Assembly: GCF_026625605.1 (NCBI RefSeq)
Contig: NZ_CP113054.1
Coordinates: 1,364,001 to 1,428,000, forward strand
Reading direction: 5' to 3'
DNA length: 64,000 bases
From: Luteolibacter sp. SL250
Lineage (GTDB): Bacteria > Verrucomicrobiota > Verrucomicrobiia > Verrucomicrobiales > Akkermansiaceae
The notes below the pieces were generated by a model. It did not search any database and was not told the origin of the DNA. It worked only from the letters and a program-made list of their open reading frames with translations. This document shows positions 31,712 to 41,344 of this stretch, one piece after another (positions within the stretch are counted from its first letter, which is position 1; every line of letters starts with the position of its first letter). The position numbers and the translations under genes are program-made.

Positions 31712-33643
31712 GTGAGCCGTAGTTTCCAAAACCGCAGCATCGTCCTGTGCCTGGTCCTTGTGACCGGGCTCAGCGGGTTGTCCGCGAGGTTGGTGCAGAT
31801 CCAGTTGGTGAACCGGCAGCGCTACGCGGAAAGCTCCGCGAAGGCGTTCCAGCGGACGGAGCGCCTGCCCGGCACGCGTGGCATGATCGTGGACCGCCAC
31901 GAGGAGCCGCTGGCGAAGAGCATCCCGGTCTCCACCGTCTTCGTTGACAAGAACCACCTCAACGATCCGAAGCTGGCAGCCTACGGTCTGGCCTATCAGG
32001 AGGCCAGCAGCACGACCCCCGGCTGGGACAAGCTGCCGGAGAGCGACCGGCGCAAGCTCATCAACGGCCTGCGCGGGGAGATCCTCTCCCGCTACCGGGA
32101 GACTCCGGAGGTCATCGTGCAGCAGCACCTTTCCGCCGCGGTGGGTATCCTCGCCCGGCCGCTCGGCATGCGCCGGGATGAGATGCGGGAAAAGATCGAA
32201 GGCTCGAAAGGCAAGTGGCTGCCCATCGCCAAGGACCTGCCGGAGGACGTCGCGGACCGCCTGCGTGAGGCGGTGGAGCAGAACTGGCTCCAGGGCTTCG
32301 AGTTCGAAAGCTCCATCAAGCGCTGGTACACCACGCCGAACATGGCGACCCACCTGATCGGCTTCACCGGAGAGGTGGAGAAGACGGATGACGAGGGCAA
32401 GACGAAGACCAGCGTGGTCGGGCGTTTCGGCATCGAGAAGGCGCTGGAGGAATACCTCGCGGGCCGCGACGGCTGGCGCAAGCACAAGCGGGATGCGCGG
32501 GGTCTGGTGGTTCCCGGGAACTCCGGCAGCATCATGCCGCCCAAGGCCGGATGGAACGCGCAGCTCACGCTGGACATGGGCCTGCAGGCCATCGTCGAGG
32601 AGGAACTGGACGCCTGCCTGAAGGAATTCAAGACGCAGAAGGGCACCATCATCCTGATGGAGCCCAAGACCGGCGAGGTGCTCGCGATGGCGAACCGCCC
32701 GCATTTCGATCTCAACCACAAGCAGAACATCGCCGAGGCGAGCTGGAACTACGCGATCCAGACGACGTACGAGCCGGGTTCAACGATCAAGATCATCGCC
32801 GCGTCCGCAGCGCTGAACGAAGGGCTGGTCACGCCACAGACCTCCATTTTCTGCCACAACGGCCTCTTCATCGACGGCTCGGTGAAAGTCACGGACAGCC
32901 ATCCGGCGGGGCAGCTCACCTTCGAGGGGATCCTGCTGAAGTCGAACAACATCGGCACCTACAAGCTGGCGCGTCAGGTGGGGATGAAGCGGTTCTATGA
33001 GTACATGGACCGCTGGGGCTTCGGAAAGAGGACTGGAATCCTGCTGAGCGACGAGAGCCGCGGCTACATCCGCAACACCGGAAACCCGACCGACTTCTCC
33101 CGGACGTCCTACGGCTACGCGGCGGCGGTGACCCCGCTGCAGATGGCGAGCGCGTATTCGGTGGTCGCCGGTGACGGCAAGCTGCGGAAGCCCCGGATCG
33201 TGAAGGCGCTGGTGGCAAACGACGGCACCATCGTCCAGGAATTCGCCGAGGAAGTCGTCAACGAGGTGCTCAAACCCGCGACGGCGAAGAAGATGCGCAC
33301 CGCGCTGACCAAGGTGACGGAAAAGGGTGGCACCGCGACCCGCGCCGCGGTCGAAGGATTCAAGGTGGCGGGCAAGACCGGCACCGCGTGGAAGCACCGT
33401 CCGGGTGGTGGCTACGATCCCACCCGCAAGATCACCTCCTTCATCGGCATGATGCCGGCGGATGATCCGGCCTTCGTCTGCGCCGTGGTCATCGACGAGC
33501 CGCATTCCTCCGTCGTCAATGTCGCGGGTGGCACCGTCGCCGCCCCCGCCTTCAGCAAGATCGCGGCCCGTGTCGCCATCCACATGAATTTGAAGCCCAC
33601 CGAACCCGTCTCACCCCCGTTGGCCAGTTCCAATCAACAATGA
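31712..33643 (+). CDS. ftsI: Septal peptidoglycan transpeptidase (FtsI/PBP3)
   Basis: 643 residues from the GTG at 31712, four bases after ftsL; the longer frame from 31634 would overlap ftsL and is rejected. One N-terminal membrane helix ('IVLCLVLVTGLSGLSARLV') anchors a PBP-dimer domain (~45-300) and a transpeptidase domain (~300-640). Catalytic motifs are intact: S357-TIK in 'YEPGSTIK', S411-NN in 'LLKSNNIGTY', and K555-TGT in 'VAGKTGTAW'. It crosslinks peptidoglycan at the division site with FtsW. No PASTA domain is present. Its stop overlaps the murE start. Confidence 0.95.
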   Translation: MSRSFQNRSIVLCLVLVTGLSGLSARLVQIQLVNRQRYAESSAKAFQRTERLPGTRGMIVDRHEEPLAKSIPVSTVFVDKNHLNDPKLAAYGLAYQEASSTTPGWDKLPESDRRKLINGLRGEILSRYRETPEVIVQQHLSAAVGILARPLGMRRDEMREKIEGSKGKWLPIAKDLPEDVADRLREAVEQNWLQGFEFESSIKRWYTTPNMATHLIGFTGEVEKTDDEGKTKTSVVGRFGIEKALEEYLAGRDGWRKHKRDARGLVVPGNSGSIMPPKAGWNAQLTLDMGLQAIVEEELDACLKEFKTQKGTIILMEPKTGEVLAMANRPHFDLNHKQNIAEASWNYAIQTTYEPGSTIKIIAASAALNEGLVTPQTSIFCHNGLFIDGSVKVTDSHPAGQLTFEGILLKSNNIGTYKLARQVGMKRFYEYMDRWGFGKRTGILLSDESRGYIRNTGNPTDFSRTSYGYAAAVTPLQMASAYSVVAGDGKLRKPRIVKALVANDGTIVQEFAEEVVNEVLKPATAKKMRTALTKVTEKGGTATRAAVEGFKVAGKTGTAWKHRPGGGYDPTRKITSFIGMMPADDPAFVCAVVIDEPHSSVVNVAGGTVAAPAFSKIAARVAIHMNLKPTEPVSPPLASSNQQ

Positions 33644-35139
33644 TCCTCCGCGACCTCATTTCCAGCCTTTCCAAAGTGACCCCGACCGGGTCGCTCGACG
33701 TGGAGATCCAATCCATCACCGCCTCTTCCCGTGAAGTCCGGCCCGGCGCCCTGTTCGCGGCGATCCGCGGCACGACGACCGACGGCCACCAGTTCATCCC
33801 GTCCGCCATCGAGGGCGGAGCGGCGGCCATCCTTTCGGAGGCCGCGCCACCGGCGGACTACACCGGTCCTGCGACATGGCTGCATGTGCCCAACAGCCGG
33901 AAGGCGGTCGCCGCCATCGCCTCGGAGTTCTCCGGACATCCGTGGAAGGATTTCGCCCTCGCCGGGGTCACCGGCACGAACGGAAAGACGACGACGACTT
34001 TCCTGATCCACCACATCATGAAGACCGTCTGGCACCGCGCGGGCCTGCTCGGCACCATCCAGACGGATGACGGGGAGAAGGTGGAAACGGCGAAGCACAC
34101 CACGCCCGGCTCCATCGAGCTTTCCGGTCTTTTCGCCCGCATGCGGGACAACGGCTGCCGTGGCGCGGCCATGGAGGTTTCCTCACACGGCATCCACCAG
34201 AACCGGATCGGCAGCGTCGGCTTCGACGCGGCGGTTTTCACGAATCTCACGCAGGATCACCTGGACTACCACGGCACGATGGACGCCTATTTCGAGGCGA
34301 AGCAGCAGTGGTTCCTGGATCTGGCCGCGGACCCGCTCGGCAAGAAGCCGGTGGCGGTGGTCAACTTTGACGACGCGTATGGCGCGGAGCTGGTGGAGAG
34401 CCTGGACGGCAGGCTTCCGGTCATCCGCTTCGGCTTCGGCGTCCACTGCGACTTCCGCGCGAACAACCTCCGCCAGAGCGCGAAGGGCATGGAGTTCGAG
34501 CTGACGGCGAAGGGGAAATCCTACCTCGTCCGCTCTCCGCTCATCGGCCGGTTCAACGCCTACAACCTCCTCGCCGCCATCGCCGCGGCCAGCGCCTGTG
34601 GCATCCGCCCGCGTGAGGCCATCGCCGCGCTTGCGGAGTCCCCGCAGGTTCCGGGCCGCATGGAGTATGTCGGAAACGCGGGCGGGGCGACCGTCTTCGT
34701 GGACTACGCCCACACGCCGGACGCGCTGGAAAATGCCTGCCGCACCATCAAGGATCTGAACCCGCGCCACCTCATCACCGTCTTCGGTTGCGGTGGGGAC
34801 CGGGACAAGAAGAAGCGCCCGCTGATGGCGGAGGCCGCCGCCCTCCACAGCGACGCCCTCATCATCACTTCGGACAACCCGCGCTCGGAAGATCCGCTCG
34901 CCATCATCAAGGACATCGAGGCCGGTGCCGGTGGCAAGACGCACCGCAGCATCCCGGACCGCGCGGAGGCCATCGCCTTCGCCGTCCAGGCCTCCCGCTC
35001 CGGAGACATCATCCTCATCGCGGGCAAGGGTCACGAGCCCTACCAGCAGTTCGCCGACAAAACGATCGACTTCGATGACCGGAAGCACGCCTCCAAGGCG
35101 TTGCGGGACCGCGCCCAATCCATCGCCGACCAACGATGA
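33640..35139 (+). CDS. murE: UDP-MurNAc-tripeptide ligase (meso-diaminopimelate-adding)
   Basis: 499 residues, three-domain Mur ligase. The ATP loop is G112-TNGKTTT; 'SHGIHQNRIG' and 'FTNLTQDHLDYHGTM' line the UDP-MurNAc-dipeptide site (the latter holding the metal-binding His/Asp region). D412-NPR in 'SDNPRSEDP' is the motif that marks meso-diaminopimelate rather than lysine selection, which predicts Gram-negative A1-gamma peptidoglycan. Overlaps ftsI and murF by ATGA. Confidence 0.97.
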   Translation: MILRDLISSLSKVTPTGSLDVEIQSITASSREVRPGALFAAIRGTTTDGHQFIPSAIEGGAAAILSEAAPPADYTGPATWLHVPNSRKAVAAIASEFSGHPWKDFALAGVTGTNGKTTTTFLIHHIMKTVWHRAGLLGTIQTDDGEKVETAKHTTPGSIELSGLFARMRDNGCRGAAMEVSSHGIHQNRIGSVGFDAAVFTNLTQDHLDYHGTMDAYFEAKQQWFLDLAADPLGKKPVAVVNFDDAYGAELVESLDGRLPVIRFGFGVHCDFRANNLRQSAKGMEFELTAKGKSYLVRSPLIGRFNAYNLLAAIAAASACGIRPREAIAALAESPQVPGRMEYVGNAGGATVFVDYAHTPDALENACRTIKDLNPRHLITVFGCGGDRDKKKRPLMAEAAALHSDALIITSDNPRSEDPLAIIKDIEAGAGGKTHRSIPDRAEAIAFAVQASRSGDIILIAGKGHEPYQQFADKTIDFDDRKHASKALRDRAQSIADQR

Positions 35140-36503
35140 AACCCCTGACCGCCAGCGAAATCGCGCAGATCCTCGGCACGCAAGTTGCCGCGGGAGACCC
35201 TGTCGCGCTCGCATCGGCCGGTGTTTCGACGGACACGCGCAAGCTGAAGCCGGGTGTGGCGTTCTTCGCACTGAGGGGGGAGAACTTCGACGGCGACCGG
35301 TTCGCGGAGCAGGCGCTGCGTGACGGCGCGTCCGTGGCGGTGGTCCATGCGTGGAGCGGTGAGGTGCCCGCTGATTGCGCCGTGATCGAGGTGAGGGACA
35401 CCCTGCTCGCGCTGCAGATCCTGGCCCACTGGTGGAGGAAGCAGCTCGACATCCCGGTGGTGGCCATCACCGGCTCGAACGGGAAAACCAGCACGAAGGA
35501 TTTCACGAAAGCGGTCCTTTCCCAGCGCTTCAACGTCTCCGCCACGGTGGGGAACCTGAACAATCACATCGGCGTGCCGCTGACGGTTCTCTCCACCACG
35601 GAGGAACACACCGCGGCGGTGTGGGAGATGGGCATGAACCACTCCGGGGAGATCGCTCCGCTGTGCGAGATCGCCCGGCCGAAGTACGGGATCATCACCA
35701 ACATCGGCACCGCCCACATCGAGTACCTCGGTTCCCGCGAAGCCATCGCCGAGGAAAAGGGAACACTGGCGCGGGCACTGCCTGCGGACGGGAAGCTGTT
35801 CCTGCCCGCGTGCTGCGACTTCAATGAATACTTCCGCCAGCGCACGCGCGCGACCATCATCCCGGTGGGGAATGGCCGCGGCCAGGTGCGTGCGGAGGAC
35901 CTGCACTTCGATGCGGACGGCACGCGTTTCTCGCTGGTGATCCATGGTCTGGAGCCCGTGCCGGTCAACCTGCCGGTACCGGGCCGCCACATGGTGACCA
36001 ACGCGCTGCTCGCCGCTGGAGTGGGCTGGAAGCTGGGCCTGACGGCGCAGGAAATCGCCGCCGGGTTGTCCGGCGCGGTGCTGACCGGAGGCCGCCTCCG
36101 CAGCTATGACTACGAGGGCATCAAGGTCATCGACGATACCTACAACGCGAATCCGGAATCCATGGCCGCGGCCATCGACACCCTGGCGGACACTCCGGTG
36201 ACGAACGGCGCGCGCCGCATCATCGTCCTCGGGCGGATGGGTGAGCTTGGCCCGCATGCGCCCGCCGCCCACCTGAAGACCGGGGAGCTGGCCGCTTCGA
36301 AAAGACTCACCGTCATCGCCGTCGGCCAGGGTGCCGAGGGCATCGCCGCCGGAGCGGGTGACGCCCCGCATTTCCAGGATCTGGCGGAGGCCGCCGACTG
36401 GCTGTCGCGCGAGGCAAAGCCGGGCGACGCCGTGCTGTTCAAGGGCAGCCGCTCCGCCACCGTCGAGAAGGTGATGAATGCCGCATTTCCCCGTAATAAC
36501 TGA
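35136..36503 (+). CDS. murF: UDP-MurNAc-tripeptide:D-Ala-D-Ala ligase
   Basis: 455 residues. MurF adds D-Ala-D-Ala to complete UDP-MurNAc-pentapeptide in the cytosol. The ATP loop is G113-SNGKTSTKD, followed by 'GNLNNHIGVPLT', 'WEMGMNHSGEI' and 'TNIGTAHIEYLGS', all standard for MurF. The C-terminal domain carries 'DDTYNANPESM'. The stop and the mraY start share one base (TGATG), so translation is coupled. Confidence 0.97.
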   Translation: MKPLTASEIAQILGTQVAAGDPVALASAGVSTDTRKLKPGVAFFALRGENFDGDRFAEQALRDGASVAVVHAWSGEVPADCAVIEVRDTLLALQILAHWWRKQLDIPVVAITGSNGKTSTKDFTKAVLSQRFNVSATVGNLNNHIGVPLTVLSTTEEHTAAVWEMGMNHSGEIAPLCEIARPKYGIITNIGTAHIEYLGSREAIAEEKGTLARALPADGKLFLPACCDFNEYFRQRTRATIIPVGNGRGQVRAEDLHFDADGTRFSLVIHGLEPVPVNLPVPGRHMVTNALLAAGVGWKLGLTAQEIAAGLSGAVLTGGRLRSYDYEGIKVIDDTYNANPESMAAAIDTLADTPVTNGARRIIVLGRMGELGPHAPAAHLKTGELAASKRLTVIAVGQGAEGIAAGAGDAPHFQDLAEAADWLSREAKPGDAVLFKGSRSATVEKVMNAAFPRNN

Positions 36504-37717
36504 TGCTCCCCGCGATTTACGATTTCTGGTACCAAGCGTTCGAGGCTGAGAAAGCTTCCGGCAACCAAGGCTGGGCGCACACGTTCTCGTTCCTGAACCT
36601 CTTCCAATACGTGACGTTCCGTGCGGCGTGCGCGGGTATCCTCGCGTTCCTGCTGTCGATCGTCTTCGGCCCGCGGGTGATCCGGAAGCTGATCTCGCTG
36701 AAGGTCGGTCAGCCCATCCGCAACGCGGAGGAGGTCCACAAGCTCGCGGAACTGCATGGCGGAAAGATCGGCACGCCGACGATGGGCGGGGTGCTCATCC
36801 TGGGCAGCGTCCTCATCGCCACCTTCATCTGCGCCCGTCCGTTCAATCCCTTCGTCGCGGTCTGCGCCTGCACTATGGCGGCGTGCGGCCTGCTGGGCTT
36901 CTGCGATGACTACAAGAAGGTGAAGGAGAAGAAGTCCGACGGCCTGAGCAGCCGCCAGAAACTGTTCTGGCAGCTCGTCATCGCGGTGGTGGCCGCGGCG
37001 TTCATTTTCTTCAAACCGGAGATCTCCGGCTTCGGTGCGACGGACGCGCAGCGGCTCGAAGGGCTGGCGGGGTACCGTCTGGGCCAGCAGCCCATCGGCA
37101 TCGGTGCCATCACCTTCCCGCTGATCAAGTCGCCCATCGTGGATCTCGGCTGGCTGGTCATCCCGTTCTTCGCCTTCGTCATCATCGGCTGCTCGAACGC
37201 GGTGAACCTGACGGACGGGCTGGACGGCCTGGCAACCGGCTGCACCATCTCCGTCGCGCTGTCGTACGCGGTGCTGGCCTACCTGGCCGGGCATTTCTAC
37301 ATGGCCGCCGAATACCTGGTCATCCCGCACAACCGCTACATCAGCGAGCTGGCGGTGTTCATGGTGGGACTGGTGGGGGCGGGCTTCGGCTTCCTGTGGT
37401 TCAACTGCCATCCGGCGAAGGTCTTCATGGGTGACACCGGGTCGCTGGCCATCGGCGGCGCGCTGGGCACCGCGGCCATCTGCACGAAGCAGGAGCTGCT
37501 GCTGGTCATCATCGGCGGCGTGTTCGTGATGGAGGCGATGTCGGTCATCCTCCAGGTCGGCAGCTTCAAGCTGCGCAAGAAGCGCATCTTCAAGATGTCG
37601 CCGATCCACCACCATTTCGAACTGCTGGGCTGGCATGAAAGCCAGGTGATCAACCGTTTCTGGATCATCTCCATCATGCTCGCGCTGTTCGGTCTCGCCC
37701 TTCTCAAGATCGCCTGA
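36503..37717 (+). CDS. mraY: Phospho-MurNAc-pentapeptide transferase
   Basis: 404 residues, about ten membrane helices. MraY moves phospho-MurNAc-pentapeptide onto undecaprenyl phosphate to make lipid I. Active-site segments are 'GFCDDYKKVKEKKSDGLS' (Asp pair near residue 135), 'NLTDGLDGLATG' (Mg site) and 'MSPIHHHFELLGW' (His cluster near residue 370). It is longer than the E. coli enzyme (360), mainly from an N-terminal extension ('FWYQAFEAEKASGNQGWAH') and a middle loop. It lies one codon-frame step after murF and 3 bp before murD. Confidence 0.97.
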   Translation: MLPAIYDFWYQAFEAEKASGNQGWAHTFSFLNLFQYVTFRAACAGILAFLLSIVFGPRVIRKLISLKVGQPIRNAEEVHKLAELHGGKIGTPTMGGVLILGSVLIATFICARPFNPFVAVCACTMAACGLLGFCDDYKKVKEKKSDGLSSRQKLFWQLVIAVVAAAFIFFKPEISGFGATDAQRLEGLAGYRLGQQPIGIGAITFPLIKSPIVDLGWLVIPFFAFVIIGCSNAVNLTDGLDGLATGCTISVALSYAVLAYLAGHFYMAAEYLVIPHNRYISELAVFMVGLVGAGFGFLWFNCHPAKVFMGDTGSLAIGGALGTAAICTKQELLLVIIGGVFVMEAMSVILQVGSFKLRKKRIFKMSPIHHHFELLGWHESQVINRFWIISIMLALFGLALLKIA

Positions 37718-37720
37718 ACC

Positions 37721-39031
37721 ATGAGTCTCTCCGGAAAACATGTCGCCATCCTCGGTGCCGGCCGCAGCGGCCGGGCCGCCGCCGCGCTCGCGCTGCGCGA
37801 GGGCGCGCGGGTGAGCGTGTGGGACACGGCGGGTGCCGCGGCTTTCTCCGGCATGCCGGAGGGCGTGGAGATCCATCCGGAAGCGACGGAGGAACAGGGG
37901 CGCGCGTTGGTTTCCGACGTGCTGGTGGTCAGCCCGGGCATCGACACCTACGGCAGCTACGTCGCCGCGTTTTCCACCGGCACCGGAGAGGTGATCGGCG
38001 AGGTGGAGCTGGCGGCGAGGTATTTCACCGGCCGCATCATCGCGATCACCGGGACCAACGGCAAGACGACCACCACGGAACTGGTGGCGCGCATCCTGGC
38101 GCATGCCGGGCTGGATGGCGTGGCCTGCGGCAACTACGGCGTGCCGTTCGCGGAGGTCATTCTCACAGGCAGGCCGCCGGCGGTGGTTTCCCTGGAGCTG
38201 AGTTCGTTCCAACTGGAGACGATCCGCACGCTGCATCCGGTGGTGTCGATCTGGCTGAACTTCGCGCCGGACCATATGGACCGCTACCCGACGGTGGAGG
38301 CCTACCGCGCGGCGAAGCTGCGTATTTTCGAAAACCAGATGCCGGAGGACACCGCCGTGGTGCGCGCCGGTGAGGATCTGCCCGCCATCGCACCGGGCAT
38401 CGTCAATTTTTCCACGACGGACCCATCCGTGGAGTGGTTCTCCGACGGACACGAGATCACCTTCAAAGGGGAGGTCGTGGTGAACCTGGACCGGGACACC
38501 GCGCTGCGCGGGCTGCACAATGCGGAGAACACGATGGCCGCATTCGCCGCATGCGCCGCGCTGTCCATCCCCATGCACGTGATGCGGGAGGCGCTGCACG
38601 GCTACGCGCCGCCGCCCCACCGCTGCGAACTCATCCGCACGCTGGATGGCGTGGAGTATCTCAACGATTCCAAGGCGACGAACCTCCACGCGCTGGAAAG
38701 CGCGCTGCGTTCCCAGACCCGCCCTGTGGTCCTCATCGCGGGTGGGAAGGAAAAGGGCCTGGACTACACGCCGGTGCTGCCGCTTCTGAAAGAAAAGGCG
38801 CTGGCAGCCGTTACCTTCGGACAGATCGCGCGTCCGCTCGGCGGTCTGTTCTCACAGGTGGTTCCGTGCCAGTCCGTCGTCACCCTGGCGGACGCGGTGC
38901 AGGCGGCGAGGGAACTCGCCCCCCGTGGCTCCACCATCCTGCTTTCACCGGGCACATCATCGTTCGACCAGTTCTCCGGTTACGAACAACGCGGCAACAC
39001 TTTCAGGGATTTGGTCCACCAGCTTCATTGA
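37721..39031 (+). CDS. murD: UDP-MurNAc-L-Ala:D-Glu ligase
   Basis: 436 residues. An N-terminal Rossmann-like start 'HVAILGAGRSGRAAAALA' binds the UDP-sugar; the ATP loop is G111-TNGKTTTTE; 'LSSFQLETI' and 'LNFAPDHMDRY' are standard, and 'LNDSKATNLHALESAL' with 'LIAGGKEKGLDY' end the catalytic and C-terminal domains. It adds D-glutamate to UDP-MurNAc-L-Ala. MurC, which supplies the substrate, is not in the window. Confidence 0.96.
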   Translation: MSLSGKHVAILGAGRSGRAAAALALREGARVSVWDTAGAAAFSGMPEGVEIHPEATEEQGRALVSDVLVVSPGIDTYGSYVAAFSTGTGEVIGEVELAARYFTGRIIAITGTNGKTTTTELVARILAHAGLDGVACGNYGVPFAEVILTGRPPAVVSLELSSFQLETIRTLHPVVSIWLNFAPDHMDRYPTVEAYRAAKLRIFENQMPEDTAVVRAGEDLPAIAPGIVNFSTTDPSVEWFSDGHEITFKGEVVVNLDRDTALRGLHNAENTMAAFAACAALSIPMHVMREALHGYAPPPHRCELIRTLDGVEYLNDSKATNLHALESALRSQTRPVVLIAGGKEKGLDYTPVLPLLKEKALAAVTFGQIARPLGGLFSQVVPCQSVVTLADAVQAARELAPRGSTILLSPGTSSFDQFSGYEQRGNTFRDLVHQLH

Positions 39032-39047
39032 TCCGTTCATTCCACCC

Positions 39048-39839
39048 ATGAAATCTCACACCCTTCCCGTCAAACGCACTCCTGCCAGCAAGGGCATCTT
39101 CAAACGTCTGAGCGCCGTCACCCGCAGCCGCAAGCAGCGCGCCGCGACCGCGACGGCGGACGACATGTTCGAGCATGACGACCACAGCTCGAAGATCTCC
39201 CGCGCGCTGACCATCATCTTCCTGATCCACATCGTGGTCATCGGGTTGATCTTCTTCCACCAGAAGTTCCTCGACAAGGGGGCGCCCGCGACGGAGGCGG
39301 TGGTGAAGAAAGCCGCGGTGGTGGCGCCCGCGCGGGAACTGCCGAAGCTGTCCGACGGCGGCCAGGTCCACCGCGTGAAGTTGGGGGACAACTACGACAA
39401 GATCGCCGCCGCGTATGAGGTGGACGTGGAGGATCTCCGCGCCGCGAACAACCACGTGGACATCGTCCCCAGCCTCCTGATGAAGATCCCGCCGCGCAAG
39501 GTGGTGGCGATGACGCCGCCCGAGGTGGAGGCGATCACCAACCCGGATGCGATCGAGGACAACGGTCTGGTGGAGGCCGTGCCGTTGGACACGACGGGTG
39601 CGCCGCGCGCCCAGCTCGTCCGCCCTGCGGGTGAGGCACCTGCCGCCCGCCAGACGGCCGCCGCCGCGCCGCCGGTGAAGACCTCCGCCGCATCCGGCCA
39701 GAAGTACGTGGTGAAGTCCGGCGACAACATCTGGCGCATCTCGAACAAGTTCAAGGTGGACCAGAAGGCCCTGATGCGGGCCAATGGCATCTCCGACCCG
39801 AAAAAACTGAAGCTGGGCATGACCCTCACGATCCCCTGA
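39048..39839 (+). CDS. Membrane-anchored protein with two LysM domains
   Basis: 263 residues from the ATG at 39048, 16 bp after murD; the frame extending back into murD is rejected. A basic cytoplasmic segment of ~50 residues precedes one membrane helix (~52-70, 'RALTIIFLIHIVVIGLIFF'). The periplasmic part carries two LysM modules: 'VHRVKLGDNYDKIAAAYEV' (~104-148) and 'KYVVKSGDNIWRISNKFKV' (~217-263), joined by a Pro/Ala-rich linker. LysM modules bind GlcNAc-containing glycan. Its place between murD and ftsW suggests a septal peptidoglycan-sensing or scaffold role (inferred). It has no catalytic domain. Confidence 0.85.
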   Translation: MKSHTLPVKRTPASKGIFKRLSAVTRSRKQRAATATADDMFEHDDHSSKISRALTIIFLIHIVVIGLIFFHQKFLDKGAPATEAVVKKAAVVAPARELPKLSDGGQVHRVKLGDNYDKIAAAYEVDVEDLRAANNHVDIVPSLLMKIPPRKVVAMTPPEVEAITNPDAIEDNGLVEAVPLDTTGAPRAQLVRPAGEAPAARQTAAAAPPVKTSAASGQKYVVKSGDNIWRISNKFKVDQKALMRANGISDPKKLKLGMTLTIP

Positions 39840-39846
39840 TCCCCGG

Positions 39847-40995
39847 ATGTTCCGCCACGCCTCCATCCTCCTCTGCCTTGCCGTCGCCGCGCTTGTGGCG
39901 CTCGGCCTGGTCATGCTCGCCAGCACCAGTGCCTGGGTGAAGGGGGTGGACGAGTCCTACATGTTCCTGCGCAAGCAGACGATCATGGTGGTGGTGGGCC
40001 TGGTGCTCGCCGTGGTGGCGGCGTTCATGCCGGGAGAGTGGATGCGGAAGATGGTTCCGTGGATGTGGATGGGTTCCCTGGTGCTGCTGCTGCTCTGCTT
40101 CGTGCCGGGCATCAGCGTGGAGATCTACGGATCGAAGCGCTGGATCGAAGTGCCGGTGCTGGGGACGTTCCAGCCGTCGGAGCTGGCGAAGATCGTCACG
40201 GTCATGTCGCTGGCGGCGTGGTTCGCCCGCTGGCAGACGGAGGTCACCACCTTCTGGCGGGGCTTCATCATTCCGGGCATCATCGTCGGCTGCCCGATCC
40301 TGGCGATCGCGGCGGAAACGGACGTCGGCTCCGCGTTGTCCCTGTCGGTTGCGGCGGGGGCGGTGCTCTACACCATCGGCACCCGGCTGAGCTTCATCGT
40401 CCCGACGGCTCTCAGCGTGATCTCGCTGGCGTCGGTGTATGTCTATCACAACGAAAACCGCTGGTCGCGGATCCAGGCGTGGCTGGACCTTGAGAATCCC
40501 GTCCACCAGTTGGACAAGGGGATGCAACAATGGCGCGCGCTGCTGGCGCTGGGCAACGGCGGTCCGTGGGGCGTGGGCCTCGGAAACGGGGTGGAGAAGT
40601 TCGGCACGCTGACCTTCGCCCACATCGACTTCATTTTCCCGGTCATCGGTGAGGAGCTGGGACTGCCCTTCACGCTCGGGGTGATCATCTGTTACGTGCT
40701 CATCGCGGTGGCTGGCACGGCCATCGCCGTGCAGGCGACGAATGTTTTCAACCGCTGCCTGGCCATCGGCCTGACGGCGGTGATCGTGGTTCCGGCGATG
40801 GTGAACATCGGCGTGACCACGGCGGTGCTGCCGAACGACGGCCTGCCGCTGCCCTTCGTCAGCTACGGCGGAACGAGCCTGGTGTTCAGCCTGGCGGCCG
40901 TGGGGCTGCTGGTGGGCATCCACCGGGTGTCGAACCAAGCTCCGCCGGGCGCCTTCCCGCTGGGCAAGGATACGCGGCTGTCGGTGAGGCTGTGA
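39847..40995 (+). CDS. ftsW: Septal peptidoglycan polymerase FtsW
   Basis: 382 residues, about ten membrane helices of the SEDS family. FtsW polymerises lipid II at the septum with FtsI. Typical segments are 'GLVMLASTS' in helix 1, 'GSKRWIEVPVLGTFQPSELAK', here residues ~97-117, the catalytic-region 'AAETDVGSALSL', and 'NDGLPLPFVSYGGTSLVFSL' near the end. It is the last gene of the cluster here; murG, murC, ftsQ, ftsA and ftsZ do not follow. Confidence 0.95.
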   Translation: MFRHASILLCLAVAALVALGLVMLASTSAWVKGVDESYMFLRKQTIMVVVGLVLAVVAAFMPGEWMRKMVPWMWMGSLVLLLLCFVPGISVEIYGSKRWIEVPVLGTFQPSELAKIVTVMSLAAWFARWQTEVTTFWRGFIIPGIIVGCPILAIAAETDVGSALSLSVAAGAVLYTIGTRLSFIVPTALSVISLASVYVYHNENRWSRIQAWLDLENPVHQLDKGMQQWRALLALGNGGPWGVGLGNGVEKFGTLTFAHIDFIFPVIGEELGLPFTLGVIICYVLIAVAGTAIAVQATNVFNRCLAIGLTAVIVVPAMVNIGVTTAVLPNDGLPLPFVSYGGTSLVFSLAAVGLLVGIHRVSNQAPPGAFPLGKDTRLSVRL

Positions 40996-40998
40996 GGG

Positions 40999-41279
40999 GT
41001 AGCGAATCTCGTGAGAGATTCGGCTGGGTGAACGTCCCGTCATCCCATGATCCCGATTCCCTGATGGTCTGACCGATATCATCAGAGAGAGCAATGCCCG
41101 GAAACCGACCCCGCGGCATCAGACACTGCCCCAGCCGGACGCCATGGAATGGGAGCGGAGCGGACACAGCGGCTATGCCGCAATGGCGTCCCTGCCATCC
41201 ACGGGTGAAACTTTCAGGCGGCGGCCATGCTCCAGGGAGTGGATCGACGCCCCGCCGAATCTCTCACGGGATTCGCTAC
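40999..41279. repeat. 281 bp element with 26 bp terminal inverted repeats
   Basis: GTAGCGAATCTCGTGAGAGA (start of the left arm, 40999-41024) returns inverted at 41254-41279 with one mismatch, and each arm contains its own small palindrome around CTCGTGAGAG. The ~230 bp between have no convincing gene. The layout is that of a miniature inverted-repeat or paired REP element. It fills the space between ftsW and the convergent rpsI, immediately before the terminator at 41291. Confidence 0.75.
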
Positions 41280-41290
41280 ATCTGCTCACA

Positions 41291-41325
41291 AAAAAAGCCG
41301 CATCCGGTGAGGGATGCGGCTTTTT
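41291..41325 (-). terminator. Bidirectional intrinsic terminator after rpsI
   Basis: AGCCGCATCC pairs perfectly with GGATGCGGCT around a six-base loop, flanked by an A run on one side and a T run on the other, so it works in both directions. It lies 20 bp past the rpsI stop. Confidence 0.92.
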
Positions 41326-41344
41326 GGAAGTTCTGTCCGGCGGA

